This document shows, one piece after another, positions 1 through 6,680 of a stretch of DNA of 7,807 nucleotides (positions are counted from its first letter, which is position 1; the number at the start of each line of letters is the position of its first letter). This stretch comes from an uncultured Rhizobiaceae group bacterium (lineage in GTDB: Bacteria > Pseudomonadota > Alphaproteobacteria > Rhizobiales > Rhizobiaceae). The notes under the pieces were generated by a model that made no database searches, was not told the DNA's origin, and was given only the letters and a program-made list of their open reading frames with translations. The translations under genes were made by a program, and so were the position numbers. Location of the stretch: assembly GCA_938030645.1 (NCBI GenBank), contig CALHHQ010000116.1:1-7807 (forward strand), written 5' to 3'.

Positions 1-2007
1 AAATTCTCGATCACGATAGCCAATGTGAACGATTTGCCAGAGGCGACAGGCAACACAGTGATGACATCCGAAGATGTGAGTTACGTGTTCTCTGAAACCG
101 ACTTCAGCTTTACAGACGACGAAAATGATCCACTTACCTCAGTAACAATCACAAACTTGTCTTTGGCTGGTGGCGAACTCACTCACACAGGTGGAACAGT
201 AACGGTTGCGAATGGAGATACTGTCACAGCTGCACAATTGGCAGATCTTGTGTTCACACCCGCTGAAAACAGTTCAGCGAATGCCAGTTTTGATTACACC
301 GTCAACGATGCAGATGCAGGGGTGGTGTCTGCGACTATGACCATTCAAGTTGACGCAGTAAACGATGCTCCAACTCTGTTGACCGGTGGTGCTGGAACCA
401 CATGGCAAATCGATATCAACGAGGGTGAAGTCGATGTGGTTGATTTAGATGCTGTCGATGTTGACGTTCCAAACGACACGTTGACCTACTCAATTGTAGG
501 CGGAAATGATTTCGACAAATTTGATATCGACCCAGCGACGGGTGCACTCACATTTATACAGACGCCTGATTTCGAAAACCCCCATGATTTGACGTCTGAT
601 AACGATTACCATGTCAGAGTCCAGGTTTCCGATGGCAATGGTGGTGTTGATACTCAATCCATCAGAGTGGTTGTTCAAGATGTGAACGAGCTCCCTGTTG
701 CAACAGGTGGCTCAACAAATGCGATGGAAGACATTCCGCACGCCATTCCACTGTCGGCCTTCAACTATATTGATCCAGAGGGAGATGGTCTTCAATCGAT
801 CACAGTGTCAAACTTGGATTTGTCTGGCGGCAGATTGACCCACTCAGGTGGTTCGGTTTTGGTGACCAATGGCATGACTATATCTGTTGCCGACTTGGCT
901 GATCTAACATTCGTTTCCGCAGCAAATGATTTCGGAAATGTCAGTTTCGACTATTCAGTCAATGATGATGATACAGGTTTGGCGTCTGCTACACTGAACA
1001 TCGCTGTTGCAGAAGTGAACGATTTGGCAGTTGCAACGGGTGGTGCGACTTCAATTGAATCTGGGGAGCAATACACTTTCCAAGCAACTGACTTTGGCTA
1101 TTCCGATGTGGAAGGTGATTTCATTCAATCCATCAATATAGAGGGTCTGTCGCTTGCAGGTGGCAGCCTCGTTCTTTCGAACGGCAATGTGCCCGTTACG
1201 GAAGGTATGACTATCGCGGTGGCTGACATAAGCACTTTGGTTTTCACACCTTTGGAAGGCAGTTCAGAAAACGCCTCGATTCAGTATTCAGTAAATGATT
1301 CTGATTCAGGCTCTGTCGTTGCGGAAATGCTCATTCGAGTGGAAGCGCCAACCAATCCGGGTGATGTAGAAACGGAAGACCCGGATGTTGTTGAAGAGGA
1401 AGTCGAAGAAGAAGTTGAGGAGGAGGTCGAAGAGAAAACTGACGAAGAAGAATCCGAAACAACTGCGACAACTGAGTCAATTCAAGGAACTACATCAGAT
1501 CCAGTTGTGGTCAAACCACCTGTTCTTGCTCCTGTTGCCGAAGTTGCAGAGGAAGCGCCAGTTGCTGCCGTTGAAGAAATCGGAGCAATTGAGGAGCGCA
1601 GACTTCCTCCGGTGCGTCAAACTCAAGTTGATCCGCCAAAAGACAGTTACGAACCGATCCCATTGCCCAACCATACATTCGAGCCGGTCAGTCGTCGCGC
1701 TATGTTGGAAGAGATAGATCAATCGAGCCAGGATGTTCGCGAGTATGGTGACTTTCTCGGTACCGATGTTGCAAAGGTAAGCTTCACCTTTGGCTCGCTG
1801 TTATCCATTGGTGGCGTGTCGTGGTTGTTGCGTGGTGGTGCATTGATGGCAGCGTTCTTGTCTGCGATGCCTGCATGGAGCCGCTTTGATCCTGTGACGA
1901 TTGTTACAAGTCGACGCGATGAAAACGAAGAAGAAGAATCTTCAGAATTTGATGTCATGATGGCGCAGGTAAAAGATGCACGGTCTCGTGTGAAAGGTAT
2001 TTCATAG
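1..2007 (+). CDS. Large cadherin-like repeat surface protein (adhesin-type), C-terminal part, 5' truncated
   Basis: The reading frame is open from the first base, so the true start lies upstream; the GTG at 25 sits inside a repeat and is not a start. 668 residues are visible. In order they are: a cadherin-like repeat (codons 14-124), a classical cadherin domain (125-232) with DVDVPND, a PDFE strand and a closing DVNELP, a second repeat (233-343) and a third (344-451). Then come a Glu-rich stretch (456-487), a Pro/Ala/Val linker (about 500-530), two hydrophobic segments (593-610 and 612-626) and a short acidic tail ending RSRVKGIS. Domain borders VNDLP, VNDAP and VNELP are the usual calcium-binding linker signature. 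Such proteins are generally extracellular, in adhesion or biofilm matrix. I see no RTX nonapeptides, LPXTG or outer-membrane barrel. A similar hydrophobic C-terminus with an FDP motif occurs, as I recall, in tandem-repeat proteins of marine proteobacteria. The next gene starts 2 bases after the stop. Family is fairly certain; exact role and anchoring are inferred. Confidence 0.88.
   Translation, partial: KFSITIANVNDLPEATGNTVMTSEDVSYVFSETDFSFTDDENDPLTSVTITNLSLAGGELTHTGGTVTVANGDTVTAAQLADLVFTPAENSSANASFDYTVNDADAGVVSATMTIQVDAVNDAPTLLTGGAGTTWQIDINEGEVDVVDLDAVDVDVPNDTLTYSIVGGNDFDKFDIDPATGALTFIQTPDFENPHDLTSDNDYHVRVQVSDGNGGVDTQSIRVVVQDVNELPVATGGSTNAMEDIPHAIPLSAFNYIDPEGDGLQSITVSNLDLSGGRLTHSGGSVLVTNGMTISVADLADLTFVSAANDFGNVSFDYSVNDDDTGLASATLNIAVAEVNDLAVATGGATSIESGEQYTFQATDFGYSDVEGDFIQSINIEGLSLAGGSLVLSNGNVPVTEGMTIAVADISTLVFTPLEGSSENASIQYSVNDSDSGSVVAEMLIRVEAPTNPGDVETEDPDVVEEEVEEEVEEEVEEKTDEEESETTATTESIQGTTSDPVVVKPPVLAPVAEVAEEAPVAAVEEIGAIEERRLPPVRQTQVDPPKDSYEPIPLPNHTFEPVSRRAMLEEIDQSSQDVREYGDFLGTDVAKVSFTFGSLLSIGGVSWLLRGGALMAAFLSAMPAWSRFDPVTIVTSRRDENEEEESSEFDVMMAQVKDARSRVKGIS
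40..372 (+). repeat. Cadherin-like protein repeat 1
   Basis: This is the first of three homologous units of about 333 bases. It shows an ED near the start, an ITNLSLAGGELTHTGG segment, a LADLVFTP strand, FDYTVND and the closing VNDAP. The layout resembles the Cadherin_3/CSPG-type repeat more than the classical cadherin fold. The copies are diverged at the DNA level, so this is protein-level repetition and not a recent duplication. Confidence 0.75.
373..696 (+). other. Classical cadherin domain interrupting the repeats
   Basis: This 108-residue segment differs from its neighbours. It has an INEGE start, VDVDVPND, LTYSIVGG, FDIDPATGALTF, TPDFE and RVQVSDGNGGVDTQSIRVVVQDVNELP in broken order, which is the usual bacterial cadherin pattern. 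The acidic DxD and DxNE positions are calcium ligands in the family. It lies between repeats 1 and 2, giving the order repeat, cadherin, repeat, repeat. Confidence 0.75.
697..1029 (+). repeat. Cadherin-like protein repeat 2
   Basis: This unit keeps the same landmarks as repeat 1: ATGG at the start, ED, DPEGD, LSGGRLTHSGG, ISVADLADLTF, FDYSVNDDD and the closing VNDLA. Its length equals that of repeat 1. The closing linker has lost the usual proline (VNDLA in place of VNDxP). Confidence 0.75.
1030..1353 (+). repeat. Cadherin-like protein repeat 3 (terminal, degraded linker)
   Basis: This unit shows ATGG, SDVEGD, LSLAGGSL, IAVADISTLVFTP, IQYSVND and ends in RVEAPTN. It lacks the THxGG segment (VLSNG instead) and has no calcium-type VNDxP linker after it. 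That fits its place as the last domain before the low-complexity stalk. Confidence 0.72.
1390..1437 (+). repeat. Four tandem 12-base units encoding VEEE
   Basis: Four consecutive units encode VEEE, VEEE, VEEE and VEEK inside the Glu-rich stretch. The units use different synonymous codons (gtt/gtc, gaa/gag), so the protein pattern is kept while the DNA has drifted. The repeat is probably part of an extended acidic stalk after the last cadherin-like domain. Confidence 0.8.
1777..1878 (+). other. C-terminal paired hydrophobic segments of the surface protein
   Basis: Two apolar stretches, 18 and 15 residues long, are separated by a single Arg. The first begins VSFTFGSLL and the second GGALMAAFLS, ending AMPAW. 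An SRFDP motif follows, then a double Arg and an acidic tail. This could be one long membrane segment, a hairpin in the membrane or a membrane-associated sorting element. The second stretch is short for a full transmembrane helix. Confidence 0.6.
1993..1998 (+). promoter_or_regulatory. Ribosome-binding site for the c-di-GMP gene
   Basis: AAAGGT lies 11 bases before the ATG at 2010 and inside the last codons of the surface protein gene. With the 2-base intergenic gap it supports translational coupling and this choice of start. Confidence 0.55.
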
Positions 2008-2009
2008 TC

Positions 2010-4949
2010 ATGAAAAGACTTAAGCTCGTATTTTTATTGAGTTTCGGTTTGGTGTCTTTGACGCTTGCGATCTCGTTGACCGCTTACCTATTGGGACTGA
2101 TTCCCAATAAAAGTGCAACAGAACTTGATGCCCGCGTGAAGGTTGCAGAAGCACTTTCGCTGCAACTTGCTGGCGCTGCAAATCGCAATGACGGTGTGAC
2201 ACTTGAAGAAACATTGAGTTTGGTCGTTGGGCGCAACAAAGATGTGATTTCGGCCGCTTTGCGACGCAGTGATGGCAGCATAATCGTTTCTGCTGGAGAT
2301 CATGAGAAGAACTGGGTCGTCAATAAATCAGGGCGTTCCACACCAACTCATATTGTTGTTCCGCTTCTCGGAGAAGCAGGCAAGCAAGGGGCAATCGAAA
2401 TAACTTTTGGATCAGCATTTTCTGATGCGCGGTATTTGGGAATTCCTGTTCCCATTCTCACATTTCTCGCGTTCTTAGCCGCGTCCTGTTTTTTGGGCTA
2501 TTTCTTGATTTTGAAGCGTTCATTGCACGAACTCGATCCGGGTCGAGTCATTCCAGAGCGTGTGCAAAAAGCCTTCGACACCTTGAACGAAGGCGTCATC
2601 ATTCTTGATGAAAAACAGCGAATATTGCTGGTGAACAACGCGTTCATTAAACTGTATGGCAATCAAGAAGGGCCGGAAATCGGAAGCAAAATAAGCGGCC
2701 TCCAATGGCGCATGGGCGATGGTTCTGATTCCTCAGGTGTTCATCCTTGGAACATGGCTATTCGCGAACAAAAGGATATGCGCGAAGAACTGATGAGTCT
2801 CCGCATTGAAAGCGGTGAGATTTTCAATTTCAACGTCAATGCAACTGCGATTGCGGGTGAAAAAGGCAAAACGATTGGTGCGATTGTCACCTTGTTTGAC
2901 ATCACCGATTTCAACCAGAGCCAAGAAGACTTGGAAGCAACGGCAAAAAAACTCGCGAAAACGCAGTCCGACGTTGAACGTAAAACCAAAGAACTGGCGT
3001 ATCTCACAAGCCATGATCCTTTCACAGGTTGTATCAACCGCAGAACGTTTTTCCGTCGGCTGGATAGAGATTTGGATGCTGCAATGTTGGCAGTCGGATC
3101 TATGAGCTTGTTCATCATCGACCTTGATGATTTCAAATCGGTGAACGAGAAATATGGTCCGGTCACGGGCGACTCCGTGCTCTTGGCTGTGTCGAGTGCG
3201 TTGAAAGCATCTTGTACTGGTTCTGATTACGTTGCGAGGATTGGCGGACAGGATTTTGGTATTGTACGAAGTGCGGTTTCATCCAAAGAAGCGATTGAGT
3301 TTGCTGACAATTTACGAGAAAAAATCACCGAAGAATCCCGAAAGGTTTTGCCCGGTGGTCAAGGTGTAACTGTCAGTATCGGCATTGCCGAGATGGATGG
3401 TCGCAAAGTTCTGGCTCAGGATTTTTTGAGTGAGGCCAATGCTGCGGTTCAGTGTGCAAAGGACTCCGGCAAAAATAAATCTTTGAGGTTCGAAGAAATT
3501 GAAAATGCAGCGCAAACGAGCGCAACTGAAACGACCGTTGTGTCGAGTGCAGTTGTGTCAAACGCCGCTGGTATGCCTGTTCATTCGGTTCAGAAAAAAA
3601 CAGATCAATCTAATCTAAGTTACCATGAAGTGTTCCTAGCCAAAGCAACTCAAAGCCTGGATGCGGCGCGTAACAACGAAAAACCTTTTACAATTTTGAA
3701 GCTTTCCGTCGTTTCATGGGATTACTTGGTTGAAGCATTGGGTCACAATCTTGCTGCGCAACTGATGAAATCATTGAAACAGCATGTGAGCAGAGTGTTG
3801 CGCGAAAATGATACCATTTCTGTTCGCAACATTCGCGGCGAAATGTTTATTGAAATCGGTGGTCTGGATGACGCGGTTGATACCAACTGGATTATCAATC
3901 AATTGCTCACAGCCGCTCGCAAGCCGAACCTCATCGCCGAAAAGGAAATATTTGTTGAGTGCCGTATCGGAGCAGCATTGTATCCAGATCATGGACATGA
4001 CGTTGATACATTGGCGCGCAATGCAGATGTTGCCATGCGTCGCGCGATGGAAGCCAACCTGCTGGAAGGTTTCAAAATCTACGAAGAAGGGATGATTGAA
4101 GCTTCGCTGAACCGCTTGGATATTGAACATGGCATTCGGGCAGCCTTGAAGAGTGATGGGTTCGCACTCAGTTTCCAACCAATCGTCGATGCCAAGTCAG
4201 GACGTTTGACCGCAGCAGAATGTCTGTTGCGTTGTGTTTGTCCAGAATTGCAAAAGACGCGAATGGACGAACTGATCGAGGTTGCAGAAAAATCCTCGCT
4301 CATCACTGAGATTGATACTTGGGTGTTCAAAACCGCATTGGATCAAATGCAGGTTTGGTGTGATGCAGGACTAAACTTGCCTAAAATTTCGATCAATATT
4401 TCGGCAAAGCAAATAACAAATGTCGGATTTATGGACGATGTGTATGAACTGGTGAAAGCATTTCCATATGAGGCATCACGCATTCAAGTTGAACTCACAG
4501 AATCGGCCCATACGGCTGATATAGGTGTCGCTGCTCCATTGCTAAAACGGCTTCAACAGCTTGGCGTTTTCATTGCGATTGATGACTTTGGTACAGGCCA
4601 AGCGTCTTTGTCTTATTTGCAAAAACTGCACCCGGATGTTTTGAAAATAGATCGATCGTTTGTCACGGATATCAACATCAATCATTCCAACGCCACGATG
4701 GTAAGTTCTGTAATTGTCATGGCGAAGTGTTTGGGTTTGAAAACTGTTGCTGAAGGAATCGAGACTGAAGAAGAGTTAGAATATCTTCGTGATATCAACT
4801 GTGATGCATTTCAGGGGTATCTAATTTCAAAACCAATGCCCGCGGATGTGATGACCGATTGGCTGGGATTATTCGGTGCTGACAAGAAAAAGTCAGCGTT
4901 AAAAACCGAATTGATCGCCGACGATATCAAGCATTCCAAAGCGGCTTAA
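2010..4949 (+). CDS. Membrane-bound PAS-GGDEF-GGDEF-EAL protein, predicted c-di-GMP phosphodiesterase/receptor
   Basis: Predicted to hydrolyse or sense c-di-GMP at the inner membrane. Domains of the 979 residues: TM1 (about 5-30), extracytoplasmic region (31-143) with DGS, DHEKNW (97-102) and STPTH (110-114), TM2 (145-168), PAS (about 185-303), coiled coil (303-334), GGDEF-1 (335-495), Ser/Thr/Ala/Val linker (496-545), GGDEF-2 (about 546-695), EAL (about 702-955), and a basic tail. GGDEF-1 keeps DPFTG and FIIDLDDFK but reads GGQDF (412-416) and has no RxxD inhibitory site. GGDEF-2 reads RGEMF (609-613) where the signature should be, yet keeps an RxxD-like REND (598-601). EAL reads ECL (737-739) but keeps the Glu, plus N796, E831, DDFGTG (858-863), K879, E915, E918 and Q935, so catalysis is plausible. 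The upstream surface protein gene ends 2 bases before, suggesting shared expression and function. Phosphodiesterase activity is inference; a non-catalytic receptor role remains possible. Confidence 0.93.
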   Translation: MKRLKLVFLLSFGLVSLTLAISLTAYLLGLIPNKSATELDARVKVAEALSLQLAGAANRNDGVTLEETLSLVVGRNKDVISAALRRSDGSIIVSAGDHEKNWVVNKSGRSTPTHIVVPLLGEAGKQGAIEITFGSAFSDARYLGIPVPILTFLAFLAASCFLGYFLILKRSLHELDPGRVIPERVQKAFDTLNEGVIILDEKQRILLVNNAFIKLYGNQEGPEIGSKISGLQWRMGDGSDSSGVHPWNMAIREQKDMREELMSLRIESGEIFNFNVNATAIAGEKGKTIGAIVTLFDITDFNQSQEDLEATAKKLAKTQSDVERKTKELAYLTSHDPFTGCINRRTFFRRLDRDLDAAMLAVGSMSLFIIDLDDFKSVNEKYGPVTGDSVLLAVSSALKASCTGSDYVARIGGQDFGIVRSAVSSKEAIEFADNLREKITEESRKVLPGGQGVTVSIGIAEMDGRKVLAQDFLSEANAAVQCAKDSGKNKSLRFEEIENAAQTSATETTVVSSAVVSNAAGMPVHSVQKKTDQSNLSYHEVFLAKATQSLDAARNNEKPFTILKLSVVSWDYLVEALGHNLAAQLMKSLKQHVSRVLRENDTISVRNIRGEMFIEIGGLDDAVDTNWIINQLLTAARKPNLIAEKEIFVECRIGAALYPDHGHDVDTLARNADVAMRRAMEANLLEGFKIYEEGMIEASLNRLDIEHGIRAALKSDGFALSFQPIVDAKSGRLTAAECLLRCVCPELQKTRMDELIEVAEKSSLITEIDTWVFKTALDQMQVWCDAGLNLPKISINISAKQITNVGFMDDVYELVKAFPYEASRIQVELTESAHTADIGVAAPLLKRLQQLGVFIAIDDFGTGQASLSYLQKLHPDVLKIDRSFVTDININHSNATMVSSVIVMAKCLGLKTVAEGIETEEELEYLRDINCDAFQGYLISKPMPADVMTDWLGLFGADKKKSALKTELIADDIKHSKAA

Positions 4950-4970
4950 CAATAGTCGCACTTGATATTG
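4922..4970 (+). other. Inverted repeat across the stop of the c-di-GMP gene
   Basis: CGATATCAAG at 4922-4931 can pair with CTTGATATTG at 4961-4970 through ten pairs, one of them a G-T wobble. The loop of 29 bases contains the stop codon. No T-run follows, so it is not a typical intrinsic terminator. It may be an mRNA 3'-end structure or chance. Confidence 0.3.
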
Positions 4971-5066
4971 AATCTGTTGATTGCGCGCGTCTTTCGTTGA
5001 GAGTATGTGTTTGTAGAAATTGCTGAAATCTTGGCAATACATATTACTTCCAAGGATGGGCTTCCC
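4950..5066. other. Intergenic spacer before the aldehyde dehydrogenase
   Basis: This 117-base spacer has no convincing sigma-70 promoter. The best pair I found, TTGCTG at 5020-5025 and TATTAC at 5042-5047, would start transcription on top of the ribosome-binding site and is not credible. No clear terminator is present either, so read-through from the c-di-GMP gene into the dehydrogenase gene is possible. Confidence 0.4.
5052..5059 (+). promoter_or_regulatory. Ribosome-binding site deciding the aldehyde dehydrogenase start
   Basis: AAGGATGG ends 7 bases before the ATG at 5067. A GTG at 5007 in the same frame would add 20 residues. The ATG is preferred because of this site and because MQDARNFYINGQWV is the normal N-terminus of the family. 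Confidence 0.75.
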
Positions 5067-6509
5067 ATGCAAGACGCTCGAAATTTTTACATCAACGGTC
5101 AATGGGTCAAACCACAAGCTGGCACAGATTTCCCGGTTATAGATCCTTCCAATGAAGAAGCTTTCGCAACCATTTCGCTAGGTGGTGAAGCTGATACAAA
5201 CGCAGCAGTTGCAGCAGCAAAAGCAGCCTTTCCAAAGTGGCGAAAGTCCACAAAGGCTGAGCGGCTTGAGTTGATGGAAAGTATTCTGAGCGTTTACACC
5301 AAACGTGCGGATGAAATGGGTGAAGTGATCAGTCGTGAAATGGGTGCACCTGTTTCGATGGCAAAGACCCAACAGTCCGGCACGGGCAGCTTCCACATTC
5401 AGGCATTTATCGATGCGTTGAAAGGATTTGAATTCGAACGCGAATTGCGGGCTGATACGCCCAATGATCGCATCTTGTATGAACCAATCGGTGTCTGCGG
5501 TCTGATTACGCCTTGGAATTGGCCGATGAACCAGATCGCATTGAAGGTCATTCCAGCACTTGCAACGGGTTGTACGAGTGTTCTGAAACCGTCTGAACAG
5601 TCCCCGCTATCTGCTGTTTTGTTTTCAGAAATCATGCATGAAGCTGGAACACCAGCTGGCATTTACAATATGTTGAATGGTGATGGCCCAGGTGTAGGCA
5701 GCCAGTTGTCCGCCCATGAAGATATCGAAATGATCAGCTTTACAGGTTCAACACGCGCTGGTCGTTTGATCACGAAGTCGGGTGCAGAAACTGTTAAACG
5801 CGTCACTCTGGAACTGGGTGGTAAAGGTGCAAACCTTGTGTTTGCAGATGCCGATGAGAAAGCGGTGAAGCAGGGTATCATCCGCTGTTTCAACAACACC
5901 GGCCAATCTTGCAACGCACCAACTCGCATGTTGGTGGAACGTTCGCGCTATGATGAAGCCGTCGAACAAGCAAAAGAGGCTGCTGAAGCAACTTCCGTCA
6001 ATTCAGCATCTGAGGAAGGTCGCCACATCGGACCACTTGTTTCTGAAATGCAGTTCGAAAAGGTTCAAGACCTTATTCAGGTGGGCATTGATGAAGGCGC
6101 CCGTTTGGTTGCCGGAGGTGTCGGTAGACCAGAAGGTTTGAACCGTGGGTTTTACGTGCGCCCAACTGTGTTTGCAGATTGTCACAATAATATGCGCATC
6201 ATGCGTGAAGAAGTGTTTGGCCCTGTGTTGTCGATGATGCCGTTTGACAGCGAAGAAGAAGCAATCGCGATTGCCAATGACACCGAATATGGCTTGACCA
6301 ATTACATTCAAACAACCGATCCCGAGCGTGCACGCCGTGTGGCGCGCGAATTGCGCAGCGGTATGGTGGATATCAATGGCCAAGGCCGCAGTGCTGGCGC
6401 TCCATTTGGTGGAATGAAACAGTCTGGCAATGGTCGCGAGGGCGGCATTTGGGGATTGGAAGATTTCCTAGAGGTTCGCGCTATTGGTGGATGGCCGAGC
6501 GAGGCATAG
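5067..6509 (+). CDS. NAD-dependent aldehyde dehydrogenase family protein
   Basis: Oxidises an aldehyde to a carboxylic acid in the cytoplasm using a nicotinamide cofactor. At 480 residues it has the usual length of the family. It has the N-terminal YINGQWV, TPWNWP with oxyanion Asn151, VLKPSE with Lys174 and Glu177, FTGST (225-229), ELGGKG with general base Glu249, QSCNAPTR with catalytic Cys282, EEVFGP with Glu382 and Phe384, and a C-terminal QSGNGREGG. Glu177 after the Lys generally favours NAD over NADP in this superfamily. The CNAPTRMLV and GLEDFLEV signatures fit a broad alphaproteobacterial group annotated only as aldehyde dehydrogenase. The substrate is not evident; the P450 downstream suggests a hydrophobic or aromatic catabolic route, which is inference. 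It ends at an intrinsic terminator. No frameshift or missing key residue is seen. Confidence 0.96.
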   Translation: MQDARNFYINGQWVKPQAGTDFPVIDPSNEEAFATISLGGEADTNAAVAAAKAAFPKWRKSTKAERLELMESILSVYTKRADEMGEVISREMGAPVSMAKTQQSGTGSFHIQAFIDALKGFEFERELRADTPNDRILYEPIGVCGLITPWNWPMNQIALKVIPALATGCTSVLKPSEQSPLSAVLFSEIMHEAGTPAGIYNMLNGDGPGVGSQLSAHEDIEMISFTGSTRAGRLITKSGAETVKRVTLELGGKGANLVFADADEKAVKQGIIRCFNNTGQSCNAPTRMLVERSRYDEAVEQAKEAAEATSVNSASEEGRHIGPLVSEMQFEKVQDLIQVGIDEGARLVAGGVGRPEGLNRGFYVRPTVFADCHNNMRIMREEVFGPVLSMMPFDSEEEAIAIANDTEYGLTNYIQTTDPERARRVARELRSGMVDINGQGRSAGAPFGGMKQSGNGREGGIWGLEDFLEVRAIGGWPSEA

Positions 6510-6534
6510 ACCCCCAAATCAAATTGAAAAAATC

Positions 6535-6573
6535 AAAGGGCATTTGAGAAATCGAGTGCCCTTTTTTGTTTTT
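6535..6573 (+). terminator. Rho-independent terminator after the aldehyde dehydrogenase
   Basis: AAAGGGCA (6535-6542) pairs perfectly with TGCCCTTT (6557-6564) around a 14-base loop. A T-rich run follows (six T at 6562-6567, then GTTTTT). It lies 25 bases after the stop and should end the upstream transcript, which separates the dehydrogenase from the P450. Confidence 0.88.
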
Positions 6574-6680
6574 GAACAGTCACCATGCGATGAAGATGAG
6601 TTCAAAGAACTTGCTAGAATTTTGAATATAGTGCGAACCTGCGTTTCCCGTAAAATTGTTCTGATCGCTGTGACATTTCC
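6574..6680 (+). other. Leader region of the cytochrome P450 gene
   Basis: A promoter for the P450 is expected in these 107 bases because a terminator precedes them. TATAGT (near 6627) and TAAAAT (near 6650) could be -10 boxes, but neither has a good -35 at 16-18 bases. I see no Shine-Dalgarno sequence just before the ATG and no coding frame of its own. Confidence 0.35.

Noticed and set aside
25..27. GTG as the start of the surface protein
   Set aside because: The codon is the Val of a VNDLP domain linker, and the frame is open upstream to the window edge.
1..1353. Possible DNA-level tandem repeat array or recombination hot spot
   Set aside because: Only short stretches such as gtgaacgattt recur exactly. 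The units are diverged in DNA and interrupted by a different domain.
1385..1717. 110-codon open frame on + strand with a Lys/Arg-rich product
   Set aside because: It lies wholly inside the surface protein gene. Its Lys/Arg-rich start is the out-of-frame reading of the GAA/GAG-rich VEEE stretch.
2741..3166. 141-codon open frame on the - strand inside the PAS-GGDEF gene
   Set aside because: It is antisense to a domain-rich gene, has no recognisable domain, and its composition is as expected for a complementary shadow.
5007..5066. 20-residue N-terminal extension of the aldehyde dehydrogenase from a GTG
   Set aside because: The ATG at 5067 has a good ribosome-binding site and gives the normal family N-terminus. 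The extension looks like translated spacer.
6574..6680. Sigma-70 promoter for the P450
   Set aside because: TATAGT and TAAAAT are present, but no acceptable -35 box is found at the right distance, so no promoter is called.
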